A stretch of 64,000 nt of DNA from Aurantiacibacter xanthus (GTDB lineage: Bacteria > Pseudomonadota > Alphaproteobacteria > Sphingomonadales > Sphingomonadaceae), in the NCBI RefSeq assembly GCF_003584015.1, contig NZ_QXFM01000112.1, positions 1-64,000 on the forward strand, in the 5' to 3' direction. Each line of letters begins with the position of its first letter. Within the stretch, counting starts at the first letter, position 1. Both the position numbers and the translations under genes were made by a program. Under the pieces are notes generated by a model that saw only the letters and a list, made by a program, of their open reading frames with translations, was not told the DNA's origin and did not search any database. This document shows, one piece after another, positions 34,886-44,540 of the stretch.

Positions 34886-35761
34886 CTACTCTGCGAGCAG
34901 GCGCTCCGCCATGGCGCGGACATCGGCGCCCATGTCCTCGCGTTCAAGCGCCAGCGCCAGCGTCGCCTCGACGAAGCCGAGCTTGCTGCCGCAGTCGAAC
35001 CGGCGACCGGCAAAGGTGACGGCATGGAACGGCTGGGTGCCGATCATGCGCGCCATGGCATCGGTGAGCTGAATTTCGCCGCCCGCGCCCTTGCCCTGCG
35101 TTTCCAGCGTGCGCATCACTTCGGGCTGAAGGATGTAACGGCCGGAGATGATCTTGTTCGACGGTGCTTCTGCCACCGGCGGCTTCTCGACCAGGCCCTT
35201 GACCTCCGTCAGCGCGCCGCTGCTCGCGCCCGGATCGATCACGCCGTAGGACGAGACCTCCTCGTGCGGAACTTCGAGCACCGAAATGAGGTTTCCGCCC
35301 ACTTCATTATAGGCCTCGACCATCTGCGCCATGCAGCCCGGCTTGCCGACCATCATCTCGTCGGGCAGCAGGATGGCGAAGGGCTCGTCACCGACGATGG
35401 CGCGGGCGCACCAGATCGCGTGGCCAAGACCCAGCGGCACCTGCTGGCGCACCGTGATGATATCGCCCGGCGTGGCGCGGGTCGGTTCGAGCACCGACAT
35501 GTCCTTGCCGCGCTCTTCCATGGTGGTTTCCAGCTCGAACGCCTTGTCGAAATGCTCGACGATGGCGGTCTTGCCGCGGCCGGTGACGAAGATCATCTGC
35601 TCGATCCCCGCCTCGCGGGCCTCGTCCACGGCATACTGAATCAGTGGCCGGTCAACGATAGGGAGCAGCTCTTTCGGGATAGCCTTGGTGGCGGGAAGGA
35701 AGCGGGTGCCAAGCCCGGCAACCGGGAAGACAGCTTTGCGGATCGCTTTGGGTTTGCTCAT
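34886..35761 (-). CDS. galU: UTP-glucose-1-phosphate uridylyltransferase
   Basis: The 291-residue protein starts at ATG 35759-35761 (MSKPKAIRKAVFPVAGLGTR). The nucleotide-binding motif AGLGTRFLPATKAIPKE, the LPDEMMV substrate loop and VEKPPVAEAPSN are standard for GalU. It makes UDP-glucose from glucose-1-phosphate and UTP, a precursor of surface glycans and glycolipids. It is not in an operon here: convergent with the M23 gene and divergent from a small membrane protein gene. It may serve the capsule genes further right. Confidence 0.96.
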   Translation of the reverse strand: MSKPKAIRKAVFPVAGLGTRFLPATKAIPKELLPIVDRPLIQYAVDEAREAGIEQMIFVTGRGKTAIVEHFDKAFELETTMEERGKDMSVLEPTRATPGDIITVRQQVPLGLGHAIWCARAIVGDEPFAILLPDEMMVGKPGCMAQMVEAYNEVGGNLISVLEVPHEEVSSYGVIDPGASSGALTEVKGLVEKPPVAEAPSNKIISGRYILQPEVMRTLETQGKGAGGEIQLTDAMARMIGTQPFHAVTFAGRRFDCGSKLGFVEATLALALEREDMGADVRAMAERLLAE

Positions 35762-35896
35762 GGTTAAGGTGATGAAGCGAGGGCACAAAGTGGTCAAGGC
35801 GGATCGTCACCGCAGTGCAACATTGGGGCACATTCCTGCGACAGAATGAACTTTTTGTCAGCCTGCGCGTTGGGTGGGAAACTGGAGGATAGTCTC

Positions 35897-36139
35897 ATGA
35901 CCTTGATCAGGCTGGCTGCGCTCGCTGCTGCAGGCGCACTTGGATACCGTTATTTCGACAAGTTGCGGCGAGGCCAGCATGCGGCCTTCGCGGACGGGCA
36001 GGGCGATGGCGAGAATTTCGCACAGGTGCGCGATTCGGGGCCTTCCGCAATGGCTGACAAGCCGCGTCGCGAGTGGACCGGAGTGGACGAGGAAAGTGAT
36101 CAGAGTTTCCCTGCCAGCGATCCGCCCGCCAACTACTGA
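35897..36139 (+). CDS. Small membrane-anchored protein with SFPASDPPA tail
   Basis: This 80-residue protein starts at ATG 35897 after GGAGG with nine-base spacing; an earlier in-frame ATG at 35846 has no such site. An N-terminal helix (MTLIRLAALAAAGALGYRYF) is followed by a polar acidic tail ending EWTGVDEESDQSFPASDPPA. Tails of this type recur in short proteins of sphingomonads; the role is unknown. It overlaps the convergent RHH gene by seven bases. Confidence 0.72.
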   Translation: MTLIRLAALAAAGALGYRYFDKLRRGQHAAFADGQGDGENFAQVRDSGPSAMADKPRREWTGVDEESDQSFPASDPPANY

Positions 36140-36378
36140 TCGCGCCGCCCGGCCAGATCGGCAACCAGCCACAATCTCAGCGCCGTGGCGAGACCGGGCG
36201 CAGGATCGGCGTCGATGCGTTCGGCGTCGATCTGCGCCACCAGTGCGTTCAGAGGCAGGCCCTCGCGTTGGGCAGCGCTTTGCAACAGCTCCCAGAACAG
36301 CGGCTCAAGGCTGATCGAGGTCTTGTGGCCGGCAATCTCGACCGAGCGTTTGACCGGCGGGTGATAGAGCGTGTCCAT
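36133..36378 (-). CDS. Ribbon-helix-helix (RHH_4) domain protein
   Basis: This 81-residue protein carries PPVKRSVEIAGHKTSISLEP, with LFWELLQSAAQREGLPLNALVAQID after it: the alphaproteobacterial RHH_4 pattern of one strand and two helices. It is probably a small DNA-binding protein; the target is unknown. It stands alone on its strand with about 350 bases upstream that hold only a gene remnant. Confidence 0.85.
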   Translation of the reverse strand: MDTLYHPPVKRSVEIAGHKTSISLEPLFWELLQSAAQREGLPLNALVAQIDAERIDADPAPGLATALRLWLVADLAGRRDQ

Positions 36379-36540
36379 GGTTTCTCACGCTAGGCGAGGC
36401 GGGCCGGGGGCCCTACGAATTTTTTGGGGTGGCTGGCAGCCGCCGCCCACCCCAGGCTCAATTGAACGCGCAGAACGATTGGGTGGCAGAGGTTGTCCGG
36501 CTACGAAACCCTGACGGGCAACACGTAGGCCGCGCTCCTG

Positions 36541-36687
36541 CTGTCAGTCGACTTCCCGCCCACGCCCGAACGCTACAGCAGCGTGAAGTTCCGCACCGAC
36601 TTCGCCAACCGGACGGGCGTGGTCGAGACCATGACGCTGGTGCGCGAAGACGGCGTTTGGCACGTCGTCGGCATTTTCATGAGCTGA
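36541..36687 (+). pseudogene. 3' remnant of a DUF4019 protein gene
   Basis: The last 48 codons before TGA at 36685 read VDFPPTPERYSSVKFRTDFANR and then GVVETMTLVREDGVWHVVGIF. That is the C-terminal part of DUF4019 proteins, including the TDFANR and VETxTxVREDGxW patterns. Upstream the frame meets TAG at 36526, and I find no matching N-terminal two-thirds within 36379-36540. A gene of about 130 codons has been cut down. The rest of this 346-base gap shows no other gene. Confidence 0.6.
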
Positions 36688-36724
36688 CCTTTGCGCCTGT
36701 CCGGTCAATCGGCGCGGGAGCGCC

Positions 36725-37447
36725 TCAGTACATGTGCTGCCCGCCGTTGATCGACAGTGTCGACCCGGTGACGAAGGCGCCTTGTTCGGATGCGAGGAAG
36801 CTCACGCCGCGGGCAATTTCGTCGGCATGGCCGAGACGGCCCACCGGGATCTTGGCGACGATCTTTTCCAGCACGTTCTCGGGCACGGCAGCGACCATGT
36901 CGGTGTCGATATAGCCGGGTGCGATGGCGTTGACGGTAATACCGAAACGCGCGCCTTCCTGCGCCAGCGCCTTGGTGAAGCCGTGGATGCCGCTCTTGGC
37001 GGCGGCATAGTTGACCTGGCCATATTGTCCGGCCTGCCCGTTGATCGAGCCGATGTTGACCACCCGGCCCCAGCCACGCTCCTTCATGCCGGCGAAGGTC
37101 GCCTTGGCCATGTTGAAGCAGCCGCCGAGGTTGATTCGCAGCACGTCGCTCCAGTCTTCATAGCTCATCTTCAGCAGCGTGCCGTCGCGGGTGATGCCGG
37201 CATTGTTGACCACCACGTCGATCGGGCCGACCTCGCTGGCGATCTGCTCGCACCCGGCGAGCGTTGCCTCGTAGTCGCCCACGTCGAACTTGAACACGGG
37301 AATGCCGGTTTCTTCGGCGAAGGCCTTGGCCTTTTCATCGTTCCCCGCGTAGTTCGCAGCCACGGTAAAGCCATCGGCTTTCAGCGCTTCGCAAATGGCG
37401 CGGCCAATGCCGCGGGTTCCGCCGGTAACTACTGCAACGCGAGCCAT
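36725..37447 (-). CDS. phaB: Acetoacetyl-CoA reductase
   Basis: This 240-residue SDR starts MARVAVVTGGTRGIGRAI (NADPH motif TGGxxxIG) and has NNAGITRD, then the catalytic Ser-Tyr-Lys in NIGSINGQAGQYGQVNYAAAK. The SINGQxGQxGQxNY run is characteristic of PhaB and separates it from FabG. PhaB reduces acetoacetyl-CoA to (R)-3-hydroxybutyryl-CoA for polyhydroxyalkanoate. No phaA or phaC is adjacent. It is on its own between the DUF4019 remnant and an exported protein. Confidence 0.93.
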   Translation of the reverse strand: MARVAVVTGGTRGIGRAICEALKADGFTVAANYAGNDEKAKAFAEETGIPVFKFDVGDYEATLAGCEQIASEVGPIDVVVNNAGITRDGTLLKMSYEDWSDVLRINLGGCFNMAKATFAGMKERGWGRVVNIGSINGQAGQYGQVNYAAAKSGIHGFTKALAQEGARFGITVNAIAPGYIDTDMVAAVPENVLEKIVAKIPVGRLGHADEIARGVSFLASEQGAFVTGSTLSINGGQHMY

Positions 37448-37529
37448 GCTTCTCTCCCAACAACGATAGGAGAATCATGGCAAAGCGATGAGCTAAGGTA
37501 AAGGGAAACCAACGCTTTTGGCGCTGCGA

Positions 37530-38297
37530 TCAGAAGCGGAATTGCGTTCCGATATAGACGGCCTGGCTATCCTGCTGGCGCACATCGGGCAGCGGGCGCA
37601 GGTCGCGTTCCTGCTGGTAGCGCACGCCGGCAGTCACATTGAGGTTGCGCGTCAGGCTGTAGCTGCCGCCGACGTCGAGCATCCGGTCACCCAGCTGATC
37701 GTTTGTATTGGCTGGCCGACCTGCGGGCGCTTCTTCTTCCAGCTCGATTCGGGCGGCGAAGCGGCTCGGCTTCTCAGCCGCGCCAGCGCGAGGCTTGAAC
37801 TCGGCGAGATCGGGAACTTCGGCCGAGGACAGGCTGGCGGCAAGCCCGCTCGTCTGCGTGGGCGACTGGGCGAAGCTGCTGTAACCGCGTGCAAGGCCGA
37901 GGTTGTAGCGCGACGAAGCCAGGCGCAGGCTGCCATCGGCGGAGGCGCCATCACGCCCGCCATCGACCGAGGTGCGGCCTGAAAGGATCTGTGCGACTCG
38001 CTGATCGACCCGCACCGCCACGGTAACCGCGCGGCCGGAGCCGTCACTGGCCGAATTGGCGGGGGTGAAGCGCATCAGCGGCGCCTTGCCACCGGCCCGC
38101 TGCGCCACGATGCGGGCAATGCGCGGATCGGCGGAAGCCGGGGTAAAGGAAACAGAAGGACCGGCTTCAGAATAGGTCGAATCGTTGCCGATAAGGCCGA
38201 TCGCAACCACCGAGCTGGGCAGGGCAGCAGCCAGCAGCACGCCGCCGGCGGCAAGCGCCAGCTTCGGTGCCAATCTGGAAAACCCCCTGAACATCAT
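37530..38297 (-). CDS. Exported protein, probably outer-membrane associated
   Basis: This 255-residue protein has an N-terminal hydrophobic signal (about residues 10-32, APKLALAAGGVLLAAALPSS) and a low-complexity polar middle with VDQRVAQILSG. It ends in alternating strands: LDVGGSYSLTRNLNVTAGV then AVYIGTQFRF with terminal Phe, the mark of outer-membrane beta-strands recognised by BamA. The tail is too short to make a full barrel alone. I do not recognise a named family. It is divergent from the DUF3576 gene. Confidence 0.7.
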   Translation of the reverse strand: MMFRGFSRLAPKLALAAGGVLLAAALPSSVVAIGLIGNDSTYSEAGPSVSFTPASADPRIARIVAQRAGGKAPLMRFTPANSASDGSGRAVTVAVRVDQRVAQILSGRTSVDGGRDGASADGSLRLASSRYNLGLARGYSSFAQSPTQTSGLAASLSSAEVPDLAEFKPRAGAAEKPSRFAARIELEEEAPAGRPANTNDQLGDRMLDVGGSYSLTRNLNVTAGVRYQQERDLRPLPDVRQQDSQAVYIGTQFRF

Positions 38298-38615
38298 GCT
38301 TCCTCAACTTACCAGACCCAACGTAACTTATCGGGCCAAGATGGCCAGACCCTTAAGCCCCTTATGCGGGTAACTCACGAGTCTTCGCCTATTGCTTATA
38401 TGTGATACGCATATGACGGCGATATGGCCATGAATAAGCTGCATTCGTGTCAGGTTGTGGATAAGGTGTTGCACGCGATCCACAATCGCCGGTTTGATTA
38501 AGCGGTGGTTCACGGCTAGTCGCCGCAAGTGCGCCGCGCTTCGCACCGGGCCTTGCCGCGTCAAGTGGCCGGTTTATAGCGGAGCGCAACATGGAATTTG
38601 CTGACAGGAACGCCA
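38298..38615. other. 318-base non-coding divergent promoter region
   Basis: The region separates the exported protein gene and the DUF3576-leuS operon. It is less GC-rich in the middle, with ATATG and CATAT arms around a TGATACG centre near 38398-38414. AGGAA before 38616 serves the DUF3576 gene. I see no further gene, RNA or repeat. Confidence 0.5.
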
Positions 38616-39071
38616 ATGGCTTTTTCGACTGAACGTGCTGGCCGCTTTGCTCGCGTGCTGCTGCTGGGCGCAGGGGTTGCCGCGCTGGCCGCTTGCGGTG
38701 GCGGCAACGACAAGCGCCTGCGGGCGGACCTCGCCGCCTCGCAGGTCACTGCGATTGGCGTCAACTCCTACCTCTGGCGCGCCAGCCTCGAAACGCTGTC
38801 GTTCATGCCGCTGACCCAGGCGGACAGCGCGGGCGGTGTCATCGTGACCGACTGGTATGCCAACCCCAGCAGCCCGGAAGAGCGGGTGAAGCTGTCGGTG
38901 ACGATCCTCGATCAGGATCTGCGCGCCGATGCCCTGCGCGTTGCCGCCAGCCGTCAGGTGCTGCGCGACGGAACGTGGATCGAGGCGCCGGTGCAGGCTG
39001 CCACCGTGCAGCGGCTGGAGGACATCATCCTTACCAAGGCGCGCGATCTCCGGCGTTCCGCCATCGGCTGA
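38616..39071 (+). CDS. DUF3576 lipoprotein
   Basis: This 151-residue protein starts at ATG 38616 after AGGAA. It has a signal peptide with lipobox LAAC (C27 in VAALAACGGG) and the DUF3576 core: GVNSYLWRASLETLSFMPL, DSAGGVIVTDWY and LSVTILDQDLRADALRVAASRQ. The family is found in alphaproteobacteria beside leuS and lptE, suggesting a role in the outer envelope; the molecular role is unknown. It is the first gene of the DUF3576-leuS-lptE-holA run, 19 bases before leuS. Confidence 0.92.
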   Translation: MAFSTERAGRFARVLLLGAGVAALAACGGGNDKRLRADLAASQVTAIGVNSYLWRASLETLSFMPLTQADSAGGVIVTDWYANPSSPEERVKLSVTILDQDLRADALRVAASRQVLRDGTWIEAPVQAATVQRLEDIILTKARDLRRSAIG

Positions 39072-39090
39072 TCTGGCCTAGGGGCCCGCT

Positions 39091-41619
39091 ATGACAAATT
39101 CCCGATTCGCAACCAGGTTCAATCCTGGCCAAGCCGATTCGCGCTGGCAGCAGGCGTGGGACGAAGCACGCTGCTTCGAGGCCGACAGCACCAGCGCCAG
39201 GCCCAAGAGCTTCATCCTCGAGATGTTCCCCTATCCCTCGGGGCGCATCCACATCGGCCACGTGCGCAACTACACGATGGGCGATGTGCTGGCGCGCTAT
39301 CACAAGATGCGCGGGCGCGAGGTGCTGCATCCGATGGGCTGGGACGCCTTCGGGATGCCGGCCGAAAACGCGGCGATGGAAAAGGGCGTCCACCCGGCAG
39401 GCTGGACCTACGACAACATCGCCACGATGAAGCGGCAGCTTAAACAGCTCGGCTTTGCGCTCGACTGGAGCCGCGAGATCGCTACCTGCGATCCCTCCTA
39501 TTACGGCCACGAACAGGCGCTGTTTCTCGCGCTGTACGAGGCGGGCCTTGTCTATCGCCGTGAATCGGCGGTGAACTGGGACCCGGTCGACATGACCGTG
39601 CTCGCCAACGAGCAGGTCGTGGACGGGCGCGGCTGGCGCTCGGGCGCGCTGGTGGAGAAGCGCAAGCTTAACCAGTGGTTCCTCAAGATCACTCAGTTCG
39701 CCGACGATCTGCTCGAAGGCCTCGATACGCTCGATGGCTGGCCGCAGAAGGTCCGTACGATGCAGGAGAACTGGATCGGCAAGTCGCAGGGCTTGCAGTT
39801 CCGCTTCGACCTTTCCGACGGCGGCACGGTGGAGGTCTATTCGACCCGGCCCGACACCATCTTCGGTGCTAGCTTTGTGGCGGTCGCTGCCGACCACCCG
39901 ATCGCGCAGGGCGTTGCCGCAGGTAACCCCGAGGCACAGGCCTTCATCGCCAAGTGCCGCGAGGGCGGCACCACTGCTGCCGAACTCGAAACCGCCGAGA
40001 AGCTGGGCTTTGACACCGGCCTCACGGCCAGGCACCCGTTCACCGGGGCCGACCTGCCAGTGTTCATCGCCAACTTCGTGCTGATGGACTACGGCACCGG
40101 TGCGGTGATGGCGGTGCCCGGCCACGACCAGCGCGACTTCGAGTTCGCGACCAAGTACAGCCTGCCCATTATCCGCGTGATTGCAGCCAATCCGGGCGAT
40201 GCCGAGGTGCCGCTGCGCGAGGCGGAAACCGGTGACGGCGTTCTGGTCCACTCCGACTTCCTTGACGGCATGCGCGTGGACGAGGCCAAGGCCGCGATCA
40301 TCGCGCGCGCCGAGCAAGGCGGCTGGGGCGAGGGCAAGACCGTGTGGCGCCTGCGCGACTGGGGCGTATCGCGCCAGCGCTATTGGGGCACGCCGATCCC
40401 GTTCATCCACTGCGATGCCTGCGGCGTGGTGCCCGTGCCCGCCGACCAGCTTCCGGTCACGCTGCCCGAGGATGTCGATTTCTCGATTCCGGGCAACCCG
40501 CTCGAACGCCACCCGACGTGGAAGCAGGTCGACTGCCCCAAGTGCGGTGCGGCGGCCCGGCGCGAGACCGATACGCTCGATACCTTCGTCAACAGCTCGT
40601 GGTATTTCCTGCGCTTCGCCAGTCAGCCTGCCGACAAGGCCTTCGACAAGGCCGAGGTCGCGCAGTGGATGCCGGTGCAGCAATATATCGGCGGCATCGA
40701 GCACGCGATTTTGCACCTGCTCTACGCCCGCTTCTGGACCCGCGCGCTGGCCCATGTGGGGCTGCTCGACGTGAAGGAGCCGTTTGCCTCGCTGTTCACG
40801 CAAGGCATGGTCACGCACGAGACCTATTCGCGCAAGGACGGCCCGCGTGAAGTGTTCTTCAGCCCGGCCGAGATCGACCGCAGCGGCGAGGGTGCCTCGC
40901 TCAAGGCCGATGGTCAGCCGGTCGATATCGGCAAGGTCATCAAGATGTCCAAGTCGAAGAAGAACGTCGTCGACCCCGAGGACATCATCGCTCAGTATGG
41001 CGCCGACGCCGTGCGCTGGTTCATGCTGTCGGACAGCCCGCCCGAGCGCGACCTGCCGTGGTCCGAAGCGGGGATCGAGGGCTGCGGCCGCTTCGTGCAG
41101 CGCCTGTGGCGTCTGTTCGGCCAGCTTGACGAGAGCGCCGAGGGTGAGGACAAGGCTCTGGCCCGCCGCACGCACCAGACTGTCGCTGCCGTAGCCGAGG
41201 ATATCGGGGCGCTGGCCTTCAACAAGGCCGTGGCCCGCATCTACGAGTTGACCGGCGCGACCGAGAAAGCCGCGCCCACGGCTGATCGCAATGCGGCGAT
41301 CCGCACCTTGCTGGCGCTGGTCTCGCCGATGATGCCGCACCTTGCCGAAGAGGGCTGGGAAGCGCTCGGCCAAAGCGGCCTGATTGCCGAGGCCGCATGG
41401 CCCGAGGTCGACCCCGCGCTGCTGGTGGAGGACGAGGTCACCATCGCGGTGCAGGTCAAGGGCAAGCTGCGCGATACGCTCACCGCTCCCAAGGGCGCGG
41501 CAAAAGAGACGCTTGAAGCCATGGCGCTTGCCAGCGAAAAGGTGCAACGTGCCATCGATGGCGCGGAAATTCGCAAGGTGATCGTGGTGCCCGACCGACT
41601 GGTGAACATCGTCGCATGA
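39091..41619 (+). CDS. leuS: Leucyl-tRNA synthetase
   Basis: This 842-residue class I enzyme has the HIGH-type motif [19 protein letters not shown] near residue 47, an editing (CP1) domain across about 220-410, a zinc-type CxxC pair in the inserted loop (DCPKCGAA), and [10 protein letters not shown] near residue 618. A C-terminal anticodon/tRNA-interaction domain completes it. The gene follows DUF3576 closely and its stop overlaps lptE (ATGA). Confidence 0.97.
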   Translation: MTNSRFATRFNPGQADSRWQQAWDEARCFEADSTSARPKSFILEMFPYPSGRIHIGHVRNYTMGDVLARYHKMRGREVLHPMGWDAFGMPAENAAMEKGVHPAGWTYDNIATMKRQLKQLGFALDWSREIATCDPSYYGHEQALFLALYEAGLVYRRESAVNWDPVDMTVLANEQVVDGRGWRSGALVEKRKLNQWFLKITQFADDLLEGLDTLDGWPQKVRTMQENWIGKSQGLQFRFDLSDGGTVEVYSTRPDTIFGASFVAVAADHPIAQGVAAGNPEAQAFIAKCREGGTTAAELETAEKLGFDTGLTARHPFTGADLPVFIANFVLMDYGTGAVMAVPGHDQRDFEFATKYSLPIIRVIAANPGDAEVPLREAETGDGVLVHSDFLDGMRVDEAKAAIIARAEQGGWGEGKTVWRLRDWGVSRQRYWGTPIPFIHCDACGVVPVPADQLPVTLPEDVDFSIPGNPLERHPTWKQVDCPKCGAAARRETDTLDTFVNSSWYFLRFASQPADKAFDKAEVAQWMPVQQYIGGIEHAILHLLYARFWTRALAHVGLLDVKEPFASLFTQGMVTHETYSRKDGPREVFFSPAEIDRSGEGASLKADGQPVDIGKVIKMSKSKKNVVDPEDIIAQYGADAVRWFMLSDSPPERDLPWSEAGIEGCGRFVQRLWRLFGQLDESAEGEDKALARRTHQTVAAVAEDIGALAFNKAVARIYELTGATEKAAPTADRNAAIRTLLALVSPMMPHLAEEGWEALGQSGLIAEAAWPEVDPALLVEDEVTIAVQVKGKLRDTLTAPKGAAKETLEAMALASEKVQRAIDGAEIRKVIVVPDRLVNIVA

Positions 41620-42107
41620 GGATGATCGCGCCTCTGTTGCTGCTGGCGAGCCTTTCCGCCTGCGGGTTGCAGCCGCTCTATTCGGGCGGCTCGTCGGGCG
41701 TGGTGGCGCAGGGGCTCGGTGCGATCGAGGTGGCCCCCATTCCGGGGCGCGAGGGCTGGCTGGTGCGCAATGCCCTGAACGACAGGTTCAGCGAGGCGGG
41801 CACTGAGGGTTCGCCGCGCTATCGGCTCGATGTCGTGCTCGACCAGCAGTTGGAAGGGCTCGGCCTGCTGACCGACGACACCATCGGGCGTGAGCGGCTG
41901 TCGCTGCGGGCGCGCTACCAGCTGGTGGAGCTGGCGACGGGCGAGATTCTCGTCGATGCGACTGCCGGGTCCGATGCCGGTATCGACGTCGTCTCCTCCG
42001 AATTCGCCACCATCGCCGCCGAGCAGACGGCGATGGAAAATCTGGCGCAGGATGTCGCCGGGCAAATTCAGGTCAGGCTGGCGCGCGCTCTGCGCGAGCA
42101 GCGGTGA
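41616..42107 (+). CDS. lptE: LPS-assembly lipoprotein LptE
   Basis: This 163-residue protein has a short signal peptide and lipobox ([13 protein letters not shown]16), then LQPLYSGG and a mixed alpha/beta sequence ending in VRLARAL. The low-similarity LptE family is usually found between leuS and holA, as here. It plugs LptD at the outer membrane and helps insert lipopolysaccharide. Its presence means the LPS-transport machinery exists in this organism, even though many sphingomonads make glycosphingolipids. Overlaps of four bases link it to both neighbours. Confidence 0.9.
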   Translation: MRMIAPLLLLASLSACGLQPLYSGGSSGVVAQGLGAIEVAPIPGREGWLVRNALNDRFSEAGTEGSPRYRLDVVLDQQLEGLGLLTDDTIGRERLSLRARYQLVELATGEILVDATAGSDAGIDVVSSEFATIAAEQTAMENLAQDVAGQIQVRLARALREQR

Positions 42108-43138
42108 AGGCGACCCAGCGCGACATCTTTCGCTCCGCGCAGCGGGCCGGCGATGCCTGCCGTCTCTACTTTCTGTGTGGCCCCGATGAGGCCGGCGCTG
42201 CTGCTGCAGCGGCCAGGCTGATCGCCGCGCTGCCCGATCCGGGGGAGCGCTACGAGTTGAACGGCTCGGACCTGCGCTCGGACCCGGTACGGCTGGTCGA
42301 CGAGGCGCGCTCGACCTCGCTGTTCGGCGACCGGCGACACCTGCTGGTGCGCGTCAATGGCGAGGATGCGCACGATGCGCTCAAGACGTTCCTCGATCTG
42401 AAAGACCGCGGCGAGGCCGATCAGGCCTGGCCGGTGTTCATTGTCGCGAGCGGAGCCACCGACAAGTCGCGCTCGGCCAAGCTGCTGCTGAAGCGTGACG
42501 ATGCCATGGTCGGCATCTTCTACCCGCGCGACCTCAAGGACATGATCATCGACGTGCGCGCGCTGGCCGATGCGGCGGGGGTGCGCCTTGGCGGTGATCT
42601 GGCCGAACGGATCGCGCGTTCGGTCAATCTCGACATCCGGCTGGCCGGGGCCGAGGTCGAGAAGCTGGCGCTCTATCTCGACGCGTCGCACACCTCGCCC
42701 AAGAGCGCCGATGTGGCGAGCTACGAGGCGATCTGTGCAAGCACCGAGGAGGATGGCTTTGCCGCGCTTGTGAACGTCGCGCTCTCGGGTGACCTGCGCA
42801 AGCTGCCGGGCGAAGTGCGGCGGATGCGCGATTTGTCGATAAACCCGGTGGGCGTGGCGCTGGCGCTGGAGCGGCGCGCGGCGCAGCTCGCCTCGCTGAG
42901 CGCGAAGCTGCGCCCCGGCGAGGACATCGGCCGCTTTCTCGAAAACGAACGGGTGTTCTTCAAGGAACGGCGCGAAATCGGCCAGCAGTTGCAGCAGTGG
43001 AGCGGCGGCAAACTCGAACGGCTTGTGCCGCGCCTCACGCAGTTGCACCGCCTGCTGCTGTCGAACAGCCAGGTGGCCGAACTGCTGCTGGCGCAGGAGC
43101 TGGCGAGCATCGCCCGCGTCGCGGCGTCGCGGCGCTAG
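42104..43138 (+). CDS. holA: DNA polymerase III delta subunit
   Basis: This 344-residue protein begins at GTG 42104, overlapping the lptE stop (GTGA). It has the HolA start [12 protein letters not shown], the YFLCGPDEAGAAAAAARLIA region, and later SLFGDRRHLLVRV and AERIARSVNLDIRLAGAEVEKLALY, which match the clamp-loader delta subunit fold. It opens the beta clamp. It ends the leuS operon, directly abutting the convergent capsule gene. Confidence 0.93.
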   Translation: MKATQRDIFRSAQRAGDACRLYFLCGPDEAGAAAAAARLIAALPDPGERYELNGSDLRSDPVRLVDEARSTSLFGDRRHLLVRVNGEDAHDALKTFLDLKDRGEADQAWPVFIVASGATDKSRSAKLLLKRDDAMVGIFYPRDLKDMIIDVRALADAAGVRLGGDLAERIARSVNLDIRLAGAEVEKLALYLDASHTSPKSADVASYEAICASTEEDGFAALVNVALSGDLRKLPGEVRRMRDLSINPVGVALALERRAAQLASLSAKLRPGEDIGRFLENERVFFKERREIGQQLQQWSGGKLERLVPRLTQLHRLLLSNSQVAELLLAQELASIARVAASRR

Positions 43139-44473
43139 CTATTCGGGCGTCAGCGCGTGGCCTTCGAGTCGCGCGACCGCGTGCCGCACCACCTTGTCTA
43201 GCGCCTCTTCGGAGAAGAACCCGCCGGGGATCAGGCATTTTTCGACCAGCACGCGGCGGAAGGCGGCGAAGGTTTCTTCGTCGGGCGGGGTGCCTTCGGT
43301 CCAGAACCGGTCGATGCCATGCTGGAACGTGAGGTCGGCCATATCGTAGATCGCCTGGCCCAAGGCGATGACCGGTATGCCCATGTCGAGCGCGAATGTT
43401 CCGCTCGTACTGTTGATTGTCACCATACCCTTGGCGTGCTGGGCCACCGGGACGATGTCGCCGAACCCGAGATAGTCGACCCGCTCCTCGATACCGAGCG
43501 TTTCGGCCATCGAGCGCACTTCTTCGTGCCAGTCGACCACACCGTTGTCGAGCGGGTGTTCCTTCACCACCAGCCGCGTGCCCCGAGGCGCGTTTCTGGC
43601 GAACGAGCGCAGGACCAGCAGGATCGCGTCGTGCATGGTGGCAAAGGGCGAATGCAGGCGAATCTGCGCATCCGACGCCAGTTGCAGCGGGAAAAGATAG
43701 TAAGGCCTGTCTGACTTGAGCAACTGATGCATCAGTGCGGCGGCGTTCTCGCGCCGCTCTTTTCCGCGCAGCAGCTTGCGGGCCCAGCCGACGCCTTCGA
43801 TCAGCGGGTGCCAGGGCCGGTGATTTTCCCAATGCGGATAGTACCAGCGGGTGAACACGTCGGCGACGTTATAGGCTAGCCCTTCGAGTGCCCTGCGGGT
43901 GAACGAGGCTGGCACCTGCTTGTGCTGGGGAATTGGTGGCAGTTCGGCGGCGAGCTGGCGATACCAGGTCGGATCGCTGGGCAGCTCCGAATGGCCGTTT
44001 ACTCCCCCAAGCTCCAGCGTGACCCAGTCAGGCCGAATATAGCCTTCCTCGAACACGTGAACCGGCACGCCCAGTTCGCGGCAGATTGCCACGGCAGGGA
44101 CATGGTGCGCGCGACAGTCGCCGAACAGAACTACATCGGTAATGGCGTTATCGTGCACGATCGCGCGAAAGGCTGCCGGCCATTCCTTCAACGTGCCACG
44201 GTAATCGATTCCGCCCGGCAAACGCCAGAACAGCCGGTCGCCGCCGTTGAAATTGACCTTGAAGACGTTGTGCCCAGAATCGATAAGCCCTTGACCCAGA
44301 CGGCGAAACAGACGTCCCATCAGGCCTTGAAGCAACAGAACGTTGCGGGGGTGAGGGCCACCGTCAGGCGCGCTTCGCCCACCGGCGGAGATGCTCGCAA
44401 GCTTGTCATGCAGCATGCGATTGGCCCGCTCTTCCTGGGCTGAATTCAAATCGGGAAAACTTTCAAAACCCAC
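43139..44473 (-). CDS. kpsS: Capsule Kdo-transferase, KpsS family
   Basis: The protein carries VLLLQGLMGRLFRRLGQGL, NGGDRLFWRLPGG, VVLFGDCRAHHVPA and FEEGYIRPDWVTLE, then LVVKEHPLDNGVVDW and INSTSGTFALDMGIPV. This is the KpsS pattern of capsule Kdo-transferases, which place the first Kdo on a lipid acceptor. The frame is open to TTG 44539, but I prefer GTG 44473, which has GAGG nine bases upstream; ATG 44416 is another option. It is convergent with holA and divergent from the LtaS-like gene. Confidence 0.88.
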   Translation of the reverse strand: MGFESFPDLNSAQEERANRMLHDKLASISAGGRSAPDGGPHPRNVLLLQGLMGRLFRRLGQGLIDSGHNVFKVNFNGGDRLFWRLPGGIDYRGTLKEWPAAFRAIVHDNAITDVVLFGDCRAHHVPAVAICRELGVPVHVFEEGYIRPDWVTLELGGVNGHSELPSDPTWYRQLAAELPPIPQHKQVPASFTRRALEGLAYNVADVFTRWYYPHWENHRPWHPLIEGVGWARKLLRGKERRENAAALMHQLLKSDRPYYLFPLQLASDAQIRLHSPFATMHDAILLVLRSFARNAPRGTRLVVKEHPLDNGVVDWHEEVRSMAETLGIEERVDYLGFGDIVPVAQHAKGMVTINSTSGTFALDMGIPVIALGQAIYDMADLTFQHGIDRFWTEGTPPDEETFAAFRRVLVEKCLIPGGFFSEEALDKVVRHAVARLEGHALTPE

Positions 44474-44540
44474 AACGTCAAACCTCAATGCCCCCTCATA
44501 AGGAGGCCTAGAGGAAAAGCGTAAGAAAAATGAATCCAAC

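Noticed and set aside
36429-36914. 161-residue frame over the DUF4019 remnant
   Set aside because: It runs in another frame from the matching DUF4019 codons and enters phaB antisense.
39031-41547. 838-residue open frame opposite leuS
   Set aside because: LeuS motifs are intact on the plus strand; the reverse frame is a shadow.
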